Shown: one piece after another, positions 32,832 through 40,952 of the stretch
Position numbering within the stretch: position 1 is the first letter of the stretch
How the letters are laid out: each line of letters opens with the position of its first letter
Assembly: GCA_934085585.1 (NCBI GenBank)
Contig: CAKOHI010000007.1
Span: forward strand, 21,187-85,186
Origin: an uncultured Bacilli bacterium
GTDB taxonomy: Bacteria > Bacillota_I > Bacilli_A > RF39 > UBA660
Length of the DNA: 64,000 nucleotides
Reading direction: 5' to 3'
Program-made: the position numbers and the translations under genes
The notes under the pieces: model-generated
What the model saw: the letters and a program-made list of their open reading frames with translations, nothing else
The model's database searches: none
What the model was told of the DNA's origin: nothing

Positions 32832-32835
32832 AAAT

Positions 32836-32988
32836 TTAACACATTTTTTTTGAAAAAGCACGTCTAATTGCAGAACCAATTTCATAACCAATATCATAAA
32901 TTGTTTGAAATACTCTAGCTATAGCATTATATAGTGCTGCAGATGTGCCACCTACAATTTTATTTAATTCATTTTTATCTAAATTCAT
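32836..32988 (-). CDS. Double-glycine-leader bacteriocin precursor B
   Basis: 50 residues. The leader MNLDKNELNKIVGG has Leu at -12, Glu at -8, Leu at -7, Ile at -4 and GG at -2/-1, the full consensus for C39 peptidase cleavage. The predicted 36-residue mature part starts TSAALYNAIARVF, has GYEIG (GxxxG), two Arg and ends SKKMC. GGAGG RBS with a short spacer. Nine bases separate it from precursor A. GxxxG motifs drive pairing in two-peptide class IIb bacteriocins. No homologue was recognised. Confidence 0.85.
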   Translation of the reverse strand: MNLDKNELNKIVGGTSAALYNAIARVFQTIYDIGYEIGSAIRRAFSKKMC

Positions 32989-32997
32989 TTTTCCTCC

Positions 32998-33135
32998 TTA
33001 TCCATTACATTTTTTTGGATTTACAAATCCTGCGACTACTCCGGCCAGGAAGGTGGCTATACCACTAAAAATATACCAAAGATTTTTTCCTCCTCCCGTG
33101 ATATCATTTAATTTTTTATCTGTTAAAACTTCCAT
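32998..33135 (-). CDS. Double-glycine-leader bacteriocin precursor A
   Basis: 45 residues. The leader MEVLTDKKLNDITGG has Leu at -12, Leu at -7, Ile at -4 and GG at -2/-1; Lys replaces the usual Glu at -8. The predicted 30-residue mature peptide starts GKNLWYIFSGIATF, contains GVVAG (GxxxG) in a hydrophobic helix and ends NPKKCNG. RBS AGGAGGTGTAT. It precedes precursor B and follows the accessory gene by 9 bases. Likely the partner peptide of B. Confidence 0.85.
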   Translation of the reverse strand: MEVLTDKKLNDITGGGKNLWYIFSGIATFLAGVVAGFVNPKKCNG

Positions 33136-33144
33136 ATACACCTC

Positions 33145-33546
33145 CTAAAATAAAAGTTTTTTTACCTTTTTAATAACTTTTTCTTTATTATATAAAATTA
33201 TTATTTTAAATACTTGGTTTTCTCTTAGGGTACTATTTATTTTTAAAGATATTTCTTGATAATTAGTTAAAGTATCTTTATCTACTGAAAATGTCCCAAC
33301 TTTATCTAATGTTGTTTTGTATTTTTTGCTCCCTATAACTACATATTTCATGGTGTTAATTGTATCAGGGGTATTAACATCTAATCTAGTAATTAGTAAT
33401 CCATTTTCAATATAGCCATAGGTTTCTTTTGTATCATAAAGCTCTAAATTTAAAACATATATAACAGTACTTATAATAAATAAAATTATAAATATTAATC
33501 CCAATTTAACTTTATACTTTATATTTAATAAATCTAAATATGACAT
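33145..33546 (-). CDS. Bacteriocin export accessory or immunity protein (mini-HlyD-like)
   Basis: 133 residues: a short cytoplasmic start (MSYLDLLNIKYKVK), one span (about 15-32), then a beta-rich extracytoplasmic domain ending in a basic tail. The start and topology resemble HlyD/LcnD accessory proteins of bacteriocin exporters, but the long coiled-coil hairpin is missing. It overlaps the transporter gene by 13 bases, with GGAG upstream. As the only extra gene in the operon it could instead be the immunity protein. Confidence 0.6.
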   Translation of the reverse strand: MSYLDLLNIKYKVKLGLIFIILFIISTVIYVLNLELYDTKETYGYIENGLLITRLDVNTPDTINTMKYVVIGSKKYKTTLDKVGTFSVDKDTLTNYQEISLKINSTLRENQVFKIIILYNKEKVIKKVKKLLF

Positions 33547-35579
33547 AATTTATCTCCGAAGGTTATGATATTATCAAATATTTTAGGATACATCTTATGG
33601 GATATATAAATAATTGTTTTATCTTTATATAATCGTCTTATATTTTTTATTATATTTAATTCAAGCTTTCGATCTACTTCACTTAAAGCCTCATCAAGGA
33701 TTAGGATATTAAACTTATTTAAAAGTGCTCGAGCCAAAATAATTCTTTGTTTTTCTCCACCAGACAAATTATTTTCATCAGGACTTATATAAGTTTCATA
33801 CCTTAAAGGTCTTTTTTTTACAATTTCATCTATCTTACATAAATAGCATATATATTGAAATTCTGTTTCTGATATATTCTTTTTTAGAGTAATATTTTCT
33901 CTGATGGTTCCCGAAAAAATATTTTCTTCTTGATTTATATATACTATATTATTTCTAATAGTTTCAATATTAATATCTTTTAAATCAATTGCTCCGAGTA
34001 AAATATTACCTTCATAGTCATCAATATATTTATTTAAAATATTACATATCGTAGATTTACCACATCCAGATGGACCTTTAAAAAGAATAAAATCTCCTTC
34101 ATTAATGGTTAAACTAAAATCTTTAATAATGTTTTCTAACTTATTATAAGAATAAGTTAAATGTTTGATCTTTAAATCATATCCAAATAACTCTTCTTTT
34201 TGACCTAGAGATTCTGCTTCTAAACTTAAAAAATCATTTATTTTAGATATGTTTGCTTTCATATAATTATATTTAGGAAAATTATCCACTATATTCTTTA
34301 AGGGATTTATAAATAATCCTAAAATTGTATTAAATGTAAATAGATTTATTAGTTCTAATTTGCCCTTATAAAGAAGATATAATCCATAAGTATTTATTAT
34401 AAAAAATCCTATTTCATATATAATATTTTTTAATGTTTTTTCTTTATTTAAAAAGATTCCAAATAAATAAGTATCATATAAATAGTTAGTTAGGTTATAT
34501 TCTATCTTTTTTAATGCTGTGGTAACTATATTTAAATTTTTTATACTACTAATCATTTTTACATCTTCAATTAAGTTATTATTAAATGTTGCTTCATAGG
34601 TAATATTCTGATAAGCTTTTTCATATATTTTTTTACTAAATAAAAGCCCTACTAAAAAATATAATATAATCATTAGAAAAAGTATTAAAAATAAATTTTT
34701 ACTTATTTTTATAAGTAAAGGTATAGTTATTAAAACTAGAACTAAATCTAAAATAGATGTAAATATTTCTGTTAAAATATCTTTTATATTGCTTAAATCA
34801 TTTACTCTAGATACTATTTCTCCAACATTTCTAGTTTTAAAAATATTTAAAGGGAGATTATATAGATGAATTAAAAAGTCACTGTTCACTAAACAATCAA
34901 TATTTTTATTTAAATGATTTTCTAAATATGACTTATAATATGTTAATATTATTTTTAGAAATGTAAATATTAAAAATAGTAATGCTATTATTTTCAAAGT
35001 CTTATAAGAATAACCTTTTGATATTGAAGAAAATAATATTTGAAAATAATATCCTAGCAATAGACTTAAAAGTATGAGTATAAAACTTACAAAAGTTATA
35101 ATTTTTAATAATGAGTTCTCATTTTTTATGATTCTTGCAAATATTTTAAATAGTGTTACCTCATTTTTTAAAACTATAATCTTTCGTTTTGGATAAAACA
35201 ATAATACTACATTACTCCATTCACTCATGAATTCTTCAACCTTTTTTACCACCTTTCCTTTCGCTGGATCCATTAATGTTATTTTGTCTTTAGCGATTTT
35301 TTCAATTACAACATAATGACTATATCCTTTTTTTAGATTCATGTGTGCTATTGCTGGAAATTGCTTAATATCATAAACACTATAAAGTTTTACCCCTTGG
35401 GAATCAAAGCCGTATTTTTCTGCCGCTAAAACTAAATTTAGAGCAGTAGTTCCTTCATTAGATGTATTAGCATCTAATCTTATTTTTTCTAAAGAAATAC
35501 TACCTTTATAATGCTTAATTATAGATAATAAACAACAGGCTCCACAATCTTTTTCATCTCTTTGTCTAATAATTTTCAT
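33534..35579 (-). CDS. Peptidase-containing ABC transporter (C39, bacteriocin exporter)
   Basis: 681 residues in three parts. The C39 peptidase (about 1-125) has Gln6, Cys12 (DEKDCGACC), His88 (GYSHYVV) and Asp104 (LMDPAKG). Six membrane spans lie at about 155-430. The ATPase has GPSGCGKST, LSGGEKQRI, ILILDEALSEVD and ISHKM. All catalytic positions are present. It cuts after GG and exports the peptide in the same step. First gene of the bacteriocin operon. Confidence 0.96.
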   Translation of the reverse strand: MKIIRQRDEKDCGACCLLSIIKHYKGSISLEKIRLDANTSNEGTTALNLVLAAEKYGFDSQGVKLYSVYDIKQFPAIAHMNLKKGYSHYVVIEKIAKDKITLMDPAKGKVVKKVEEFMSEWSNVVLLFYPKRKIIVLKNEVTLFKIFARIIKNENSLLKIITFVSFILILLSLLLGYYFQILFSSISKGYSYKTLKIIALLFLIFTFLKIILTYYKSYLENHLNKNIDCLVNSDFLIHLYNLPLNIFKTRNVGEIVSRVNDLSNIKDILTEIFTSILDLVLVLITIPLLIKISKNLFLILFLMIILYFLVGLLFSKKIYEKAYQNITYEATFNNNLIEDVKMISSIKNLNIVTTALKKIEYNLTNYLYDTYLFGIFLNKEKTLKNIIYEIGFFIINTYGLYLLYKGKLELINLFTFNTILGLFINPLKNIVDNFPKYNYMKANISKINDFLSLEAESLGQKEELFGYDLKIKHLTYSYNKLENIIKDFSLTINEGDFILFKGPSGCGKSTICNILNKYIDDYEGNILLGAIDLKDINIETIRNNIVYINQEENIFSGTIRENITLKKNISETEFQYICYLCKIDEIVKKRPLRYETYISPDENNLSGGEKQRIILARALLNKFNILILDEALSEVDRKLELNIIKNIRRLYKDKTIIYISHKMYPKIFDNIITFGDKLCHI

Positions 35580-35594
35580 TCTATTTCTCCCTTC

Positions 35595-35622
35595 ATAATA
35601 TATATTTCCTAATTGAGGTCAA
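35595..35622 (-). promoter_or_regulatory. Promoter of the bacteriocin operon
   Basis: TTGACC (35617-35622), a 16-base spacer and TATTAT (35595-35600). The RBS GAAGGGAG follows at once, giving a leader of roughly ten bases. Confidence 0.7.
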
Positions 35623-35667
35623 TTTTTGCGTTTTTTATATAACTTTTTTTACAAATTTTTTTGGCAA

Positions 35668-35691
35668 TAAAAAAATCCCGAAAATACGGGA
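35668..35691 (-). terminator. Terminator of the cadherin-like gene
   Basis: TCCCG / CGGGA with a 6-base loop and seven T residues on the minus strand. It isolates the bacteriocin operon from upstream transcription. Confidence 0.85.
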
Positions 35692-35696
35692 AATTA

Positions 35697-36095
35697 TCAC
35701 TTAACTTTTTTCTTATGAAATAAAAGCCAGTATGTGAATAGAATGACAAGCACTACGACAGAAATAATGACAACAGGAACATATTCTGGCATTTTTTCTA
35801 CGGCCTCTTCCCTCGGAGTAATTTCTACTTCATGAAAAACATTTTTGGTTTCGTTTTTGTAAACTTCTAGCGTATACATATTTTTTTCATTTTCATGAGT
35901 CACTTCAATAAACACATAATTTAATCCTCCGATTAGATTTTCATTATTTAATATTTTTATTGTATCTTTTTCATCAATTTTATATTTAATATCTAAAAAA
36001 TTTACATCAGATTCTATTTCTATGGTATAAGTATTTACATATTTATCAAATTTTAAAGACATATTACCATTTAATACTTCTAAATCTAAAAGCAC
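35697..36095 (-). CDS. Cadherin-like beta-sandwich protein with C-terminal membrane span
   Basis: 132 residues starting with GTG; an ATG one base earlier hits a stop after two codons. The region LKFDKYVNTYTIEIESDV to NMYTLEVYKNE matches the bacterial cadherin-like module (F-x-x-x-x-x-x-YT-x-x-V). A C-terminal span (VVIISVVVLVILFTYWLLF) and a basic end follow. No signal peptide is visible, so how the domain would be exported is unclear. Confidence 0.75.
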   Translation of the reverse strand: MLLDLEVLNGNMSLKFDKYVNTYTIEIESDVNFLDIKYKIDEKDTIKILNNENLIGGLNYVFIEVTHENEKNMYTLEVYKNETKNVFHEVEITPREEAVEKMPEYVPVVIISVVVLVILFTYWLLFHKKKVK

Positions 36096-36130
36096 ATTAC
36101 TTCACCCTTTTATAGTGTATCCAAAAATAT

Positions 36131-37210
36131 TTAAATTATTTTTAAAAGTATTTCATTTGAAACATAAATATATATTGGATTTATAAATATATACCCTTTT
36201 TTCTTAATTAATTCCTTATTTTTTAAAAGAGGTTTTAGTTTATAAGCTTCTTCGATATCTATTTTAAACTTATCTTTAAAATGTTTGATATTAATTCCAT
36301 CTAACTTTCTTAATCCGAGCATTATCTCATAATCCATTTTTTCTTTATCACCAACAATTTCTTTATCTTTTACCCAGTTACCTAATAAATAATCTTTTAA
36401 ATTTTTGGTATTCGTATACCTAATATTATCTATATATCCACTAGCACCAAGACCAAAACCATAGTATTCTTCATTATTCCAATATACTAAATTATGAATG
36501 CTTTCAAATCCTGGTATGGCAAAATTACTTATTTCATAATGATGTGAACAACTTAAACGTTCCTTGATATATTTATACATTTCATAGTCAAGTTCTTCTT
36601 CTATTTCACTTACACCATTTACATAGGCTTTAGTGTGATTTTCTAATATTAAACTATATGTACTTATATGAGTTGGTTTAAGTTTTAAAAATAAATCAAG
36701 ATCCTTTTTTAACGTTTTTAAAGTTTCCCCAGGTATGGCATACATTAAATCTAAATTAATATTATTAAAACCTAATGTTCTACATAATTCTATTTTTTTC
36801 TTGGCATCTAAAAATTCTACAGATCTTTCCATAAACTTCAATTTTTCTTTATCAAATGATTCTATTCCGATACTTAATCTATTTACACCATAACTTTTTA
36901 ATAAAAGTAATAATTCTTCATTTATATCTTCAATATTACATTCAAAGGTAAATTCAATTAAATTATTTTTGTTAACTTTATCTAACATTTTTAGTAAACT
37001 TTTTATTTCATTTAAACTTAAAGCACTCGGAGTTCCTCCGCCGATATAAATAGTTTTTATTTCTTCCCCCATGTACCTATCATTAATTTCATTTTTTAAA
37101 GCTTTTAAGTACGCATAAGCCCACTTTTCATTATATAGAAATTTACAAAAGTCACAATAAGAACAAATACTTTTACAAAATGGAATATGTATATAAATTG
37201 AACTAGCCAT
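36131..37210 (-). CDS. hemW: Radical SAM protein HemW
   Basis: 359 residues. The Fe-S cluster motif is FCKSICSYCDFC (Cys12, Cys16, Cys19, plus the HemW-type fourth Cys22), followed by YIGGGTPSAL, the NRLSIGIESF-type segment and the C-terminal HemN-like domain. HemW is a haem-binding chaperone rather than a coproporphyrinogen oxidase in most bacteria. It lies downstream of lepA, as in Bacillus, with two regulatory genes inserted between. Confidence 0.94.
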   Translation of the reverse strand: MASSIYIHIPFCKSICSYCDFCKFLYNEKWAYAYLKALKNEINDRYMGEEIKTIYIGGGTPSALSLNEIKSLLKMLDKVNKNNLIEFTFECNIEDINEELLLLLKSYGVNRLSIGIESFDKEKLKFMERSVEFLDAKKKIELCRTLGFNNINLDLMYAIPGETLKTLKKDLDLFLKLKPTHISTYSLILENHTKAYVNGVSEIEEELDYEMYKYIKERLSCSHHYEISNFAIPGFESIHNLVYWNNEEYYGFGLGASGYIDNIRYTNTKNLKDYLLGNWVKDKEIVGDKEKMDYEIMLGLRKLDGINIKHFKDKFKIDIEEAYKLKPLLKNKELIKKKGYIFINPIYIYVSNEILLKII

Positions 37211-37265
37211 TATCTTGTATTCTCCGAACTATTTATTTTGAAATTTAATACCTTTTTAGTATTCA

Positions 37266-37838
37266 CTAACTTCTGCCTCCTTTTTTATGAGAGTCAAATT
37301 TATCTTTAAGGGCATTATATTGAGATACTAACACGGGATATTTTATAGCTAACTCATTAACTTTATTATCATAACTACCATGATACATATGAAAAATTAA
37401 TTCCATTTGACTAACGCTTAACGAATGTTTTAATTGATATTTTAATAAAGCTAAAGTATCTTCTTCAGTCATTTTATAATTATAATTTATTTTTCTATTA
37501 GCAAGACGGGTTGCATCATTATCCTTAAATATATCAAGAATTGTTTGATATCTAGTTATGTCTTTCTTTTTATAAGCATCCACTAAAGAATTAAAGAAAT
37601 TTATAAAATTTTCTTTTGCTTCTTCTTGAACGTTCATTCCTAATCTAAATAATCTATCTAGTGAATCTTGCTTATAATTATTTTTATAAATAAGTTCATA
37701 ATATAAGTTTTTTTCATCAAATCCTAATACTTCACTTAATGTTTCTAATCTTAAACCAAATGTTAAAGCTGATTCAACTATAAATTTTGTTCTTCTTTCT
37801 TTATTTGGGAACATTATAAATAAATACTTTATTTCCAT
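37266..37838 (-). CDS. HTH-less paralogue of the lepA-linked regulator
   Basis: 190 residues from MEIKYLFIMFPNKERR. It aligns with the C-terminal part of the 343-residue protein directly upstream: FPNKERRTKFIVESALTFGLRL versus FPSEEKRMIFIRKCIFTFGLRL, and TEEDTLALLKYQLKH versus TDEQIILILKYQLKY. It lacks the N-terminal HTH repeats. Two bases separate the genes. Family not recognised; a partner or decoy of the regulator is plausible. Confidence 0.78.
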   Translation of the reverse strand: MEIKYLFIMFPNKERRTKFIVESALTFGLRLETLSEVLGFDEKNLYYELIYKNNYKQDSLDRLFRLGMNVQEEAKENFINFFNSLVDAYKKKDITRYQTILDIFKDNDATRLANRKINYNYKMTEEDTLALLKYQLKHSLSVSQMELIFHMYHGSYDNKVNELAIKYPVLVSQYNALKDKFDSHKKGGRS

Positions 37839-37839
37839 T

Positions 37840-38871
37840 TTACATTTTCCTTCCTTTGTTATTGCTATTATAAAAATCACTTAAAGAGTCAAAATATGAA
37901 ACAAGTCTTGGAATTTTATCCTTTAAATTTCTAACTCTATCGGCATATGTTTTATGTTTTATAGAAAATTTTTCAGATATATAAGTTGTTGAATACAAAT
38001 ATTTTAGTTGGTATTTTAAAATCAATATTATTTGTTCATCAGTTAAGTGACCATTTACTTTATCAAGACGACATTTTATAGCTTTATCTTCTAAATCCAT
38101 TAAAACTTGAAAAATATATTTTCTAGGTTTATTTTTTACAGTCCAGACAAGTCTACTAAAATAGTATACAAAATTGCTCATTGCTTCTTCTTCGGAAATT
38201 AAACTGTGATTAAACACTCTCATGAGTGGTTCATATAAATCTTTGCTATTTTCTAAAACTAATTTTTTGGCTGTTTCTTCATCTGTTTGTAATATTTTTG
38301 CAACACACGGTAGTCTTAATCCAAATGTGAAAATACACTTTCTTATAAAAATCATTCTTTTTTCTTCAGAAGGAAAAAATTTAGTTAAATATTCACTTAT
38401 GTGTGATTCTTTCACAAATTCATCTTTCATAACATAAGATTGCCCTTTTCTCGAGCTATGTTTTCTTAATGTTTCTAGTGATCTTCTAACCATATCATCT
38501 GTTATAATCTCCGGAGCTGTTTTGTTTAAATCTCTTAAACGGTTTGTTATATCGCGATAAACTGTATTTTCTGTTATTGACATTATGGCTGCAATTTCTG
38601 GAACAGATTTGTTATTTAAAACTAATAATTTGTATTCTTCAATTATCCTTCTTCTAACACCCTCATCTTCAATAGTTTTTTCTGTATTTTCTTCAACTTT
38701 TTCTAATACTTTATAGTACTTTTCTAGATCAATTTTTCTTAATCTTTCAGTAATGTTAGTTCTTACAGTTACATGTGATTGTCCCACTTCTTTAGCTATT
38801 TGTCTATAAGACATACCGCTTAAATACATATCTGCTTGGTTTATAATAAATTGCTTTTCTTCTTCACTCAT
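37840..38871 (-). CDS. Putative regulator with two N-terminal HTH motifs, coupled to lepA
   Basis: 343 residues. Two SpoIIID- or sigma4-like HTH units are seen: GMSYRQIAKEVGQSHVTVRT (about 19-38) and NKSVPEIAAIMSITENTVYRD (about 85-105). A helical C-terminal domain (about 155-340) follows and is shared with the next gene. Its ATG overlaps the lepA stop by one base (TAATG), so the two are strongly coupled. Targets unknown. Confidence 0.8.
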   Translation of the reverse strand: MSEEEKQFIINQADMYLSGMSYRQIAKEVGQSHVTVRTNITERLRKIDLEKYYKVLEKVEENTEKTIEDEGVRRRIIEEYKLLVLNNKSVPEIAAIMSITENTVYRDITNRLRDLNKTAPEIITDDMVRRSLETLRKHSSRKGQSYVMKDEFVKESHISEYLTKFFPSEEKRMIFIRKCIFTFGLRLPCVAKILQTDEETAKKLVLENSKDLYEPLMRVFNHSLISEEEAMSNFVYYFSRLVWTVKNKPRKYIFQVLMDLEDKAIKCRLDKVNGHLTDEQIILILKYQLKYLYSTTYISEKFSIKHKTYADRVRNLKDKIPRLVSYFDSLSDFYNSNNKGRKM

Positions 38872-40664
38872 TATTCATCACCTAAAACTGCCAAGAAAGC
38901 TTCTTGAGGAACTTCAACTGTTCCAACCATTTTCATTCTTTTCTTTCCTTCCTTTTGTTTTTCTAATAATTTTCTTTTTCTAGAAACATCTCCGCCATAG
39001 CATTTTGCTAATACATTTTTCTTTAATGCACTAATATTTTCTCTAGCTATTATTTTAGAGCCAATACTTGCCTGAATTGGAATTTGAAACATTTGTCTTG
39101 GAATTAGTTCACGTAATTTTTTTACTATTGCTCTTCCTTTGGGATAGGCAAAATCTTTGTGTATAATAACACTTAGGGCATCAACAATTTCTCCATTAAG
39201 TAGTATATCCATTTTAACTAAACTACTTTCCTTATATCCACATAATTCATAATCAAATGAAGCATAACCTTTCGTAGTACTTTTTAGTCTATCATAAAAA
39301 TCATATACTATTTCTGATAAAGGAATTTCATAGTGAACATCTATTCTAGTAGCATCAATGTAATCTACACTTTTATAAATGCCTCGTTTATTTTGACACA
39401 ATTCCATTATTGCTCCGATATATTCAGATGGTGCTATAATATTTGTATATATATAAGGTTCTTTTATAAAGTTTATTTTAGTTTTTTCTGGCATTTTAGA
39501 TGGAGCATCCACATTTACAATAGAGCCGTCTGTTAGAGTTACTTCATAAACTACGCTTGGACTGGTAGCAATAATACCTATATTAAATTCTCTTTCAATA
39601 CGAGTTATAATAACATCCATATGAAGAAGACCAAGAAAACCAATACGAAAACCAAATCCTAGGGCTTCACTTGTTTCTGGTTCAAAGGACAATGCAGCAT
39701 CATTTAATTTTAATTTTATTAATGCTTCTTTTAATTCTTCATATCTATTTGGTTCAGTTGGAAATATACCGGAAAAAACCATTGGTTTCATTTTTTTATA
39801 ACCCTTGATTGGTTCGGTTGCTTCACGACCTACGACCGTGATTGTATCCCCGACTGATACGGTACTTATATCTTTAATTGATGCGGCAATATATCCTACT
39901 TCTCCGCTTTTAAGTTCATTATATTTTTCTTCTTTCGGAGTATGTACACCCAACTCTACGACCTCAAATGTGCTATTTGTCGCCATCATTTTTATTGTAT
40001 CCCCAATTTTTATCTTACCATCTACTAACTTAACTAGTAAAACAACACCACGATAAGGATCAAAGTATGAATCAAATATTAAAGCTCTTGTTGGTTTATC
40101 TACATTTATTTTAGGTTCGGGTATTTTTTCAATTACAGCATCTAAAATATCTTGGACTCCTTCACCAGTTTTAGCACTACATAAAATTATATCGTTTTCA
40201 TTAAAACCTAATACGTCCATAAGTTCTTTCTTAACTCTTGGAATATCAGCATTTGGTAAATCTATTTTATTAATAACTGGTATAATCGTCAAATCTTGTT
40301 CCATAGCAAGATATAGGTTAGCTAATGTTTGAGCTTCAATACCTTGAGCAGCATCCACAACTAAAATAGCACCTTCACAAGCTGCTAGACTTCTTGATAC
40401 TTCATAAGAAAAGTCGACATGACCTGGGGTATCAATTAAATTAATAACATAATCTTCATCTTTATATTTATAGTTTAATTTTACAGCATTTAATTTAATC
40501 GTTATTCCTCTTTCACGTTCAAGATCCATATTATCTAAAATTTGGTCTTTCATTTCTCTTTTGGAAACAGCACCGGTAAGTTCTAAAAGTCTATCTGCTA
40601 ATGTACTTTTTCCATGATCTATATGAGCTATTATTGAAAAATTTCTAATATTTTCTTTTTTCAT
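38871..40664 (-). CDS. lepA: Elongation factor 4 (LepA)
   Basis: 597 residues, the normal length. GTPase motifs: AHIDHGKSTLADR (G1), DTPGHVDF (G3) and NKIDLP (G4), followed by the EF-G-like domains and the LepA C-terminal domain (YGGDVSRKRKLLEKQKEGKKRMK). It back-translocates ribosomes or aids initiation under stress. RBS GGGGTGAAAAAAG. Confidence 0.98.
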   Translation of the reverse strand: MKKENIRNFSIIAHIDHGKSTLADRLLELTGAVSKREMKDQILDNMDLERERGITIKLNAVKLNYKYKDEDYVINLIDTPGHVDFSYEVSRSLAACEGAILVVDAAQGIEAQTLANLYLAMEQDLTIIPVINKIDLPNADIPRVKKELMDVLGFNENDIILCSAKTGEGVQDILDAVIEKIPEPKINVDKPTRALIFDSYFDPYRGVVLLVKLVDGKIKIGDTIKMMATNSTFEVVELGVHTPKEEKYNELKSGEVGYIAASIKDISTVSVGDTITVVGREATEPIKGYKKMKPMVFSGIFPTEPNRYEELKEALIKLKLNDAALSFEPETSEALGFGFRIGFLGLLHMDVIITRIEREFNIGIIATSPSVVYEVTLTDGSIVNVDAPSKMPEKTKINFIKEPYIYTNIIAPSEYIGAIMELCQNKRGIYKSVDYIDATRIDVHYEIPLSEIVYDFYDRLKSTTKGYASFDYELCGYKESSLVKMDILLNGEIVDALSVIIHKDFAYPKGRAIVKKLRELIPRQMFQIPIQASIGSKIIARENISALKKNVLAKCYGGDVSRKRKLLEKQKEGKKRMKMVGTVEVPQEAFLAVLGDE

Positions 40665-40672
40665 CTTTTTTC

Positions 40673-40702
40673 ACCCCTTTAATTGTACCAAAAAAACATA
40701 TA
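40673..40702 (-). promoter_or_regulatory. Promoter of lepA
   Basis: ATGACT, a 17-base spacer and TACAAT lie between the orphan terminator and lepA. Approximate position; one mismatch to TTGACT. Confidence 0.45.
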
Positions 40703-40710
40703 AAAGTCAT

Positions 40711-40737
40711 TAAAAAAGTTGGATTCTATGCCAACTT
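40711..40737 (-). terminator. Terminator now separated from yqxA
   Basis: AAGTTGG / CCAACTT with an 8-base loop and six T residues on the minus strand. The nearest minus-strand gene upstream is yqxA, more than 1.2 kb away, with the plus-strand Rpn gene in between. Confidence 0.7.
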
Positions 40738-40952
40738 GTAGTCTTTGTATTCTAATTTAAAACCTAAAAAAAATAAGATAGTCTAGATTTTTTAGATTTC
40801 AAATTTTTCAAAAAATTTGTCTTTTACTTTTCCCTAGAAATGGAATGAAATGATGCAAATATCCCGATTTATATCGATTTTTGACGGATGATTTTTCTTG
40901 CAATGTTAGCTATTTGTGCTTTAAGATATAAACTTATCGAAGGAGGATTTTT

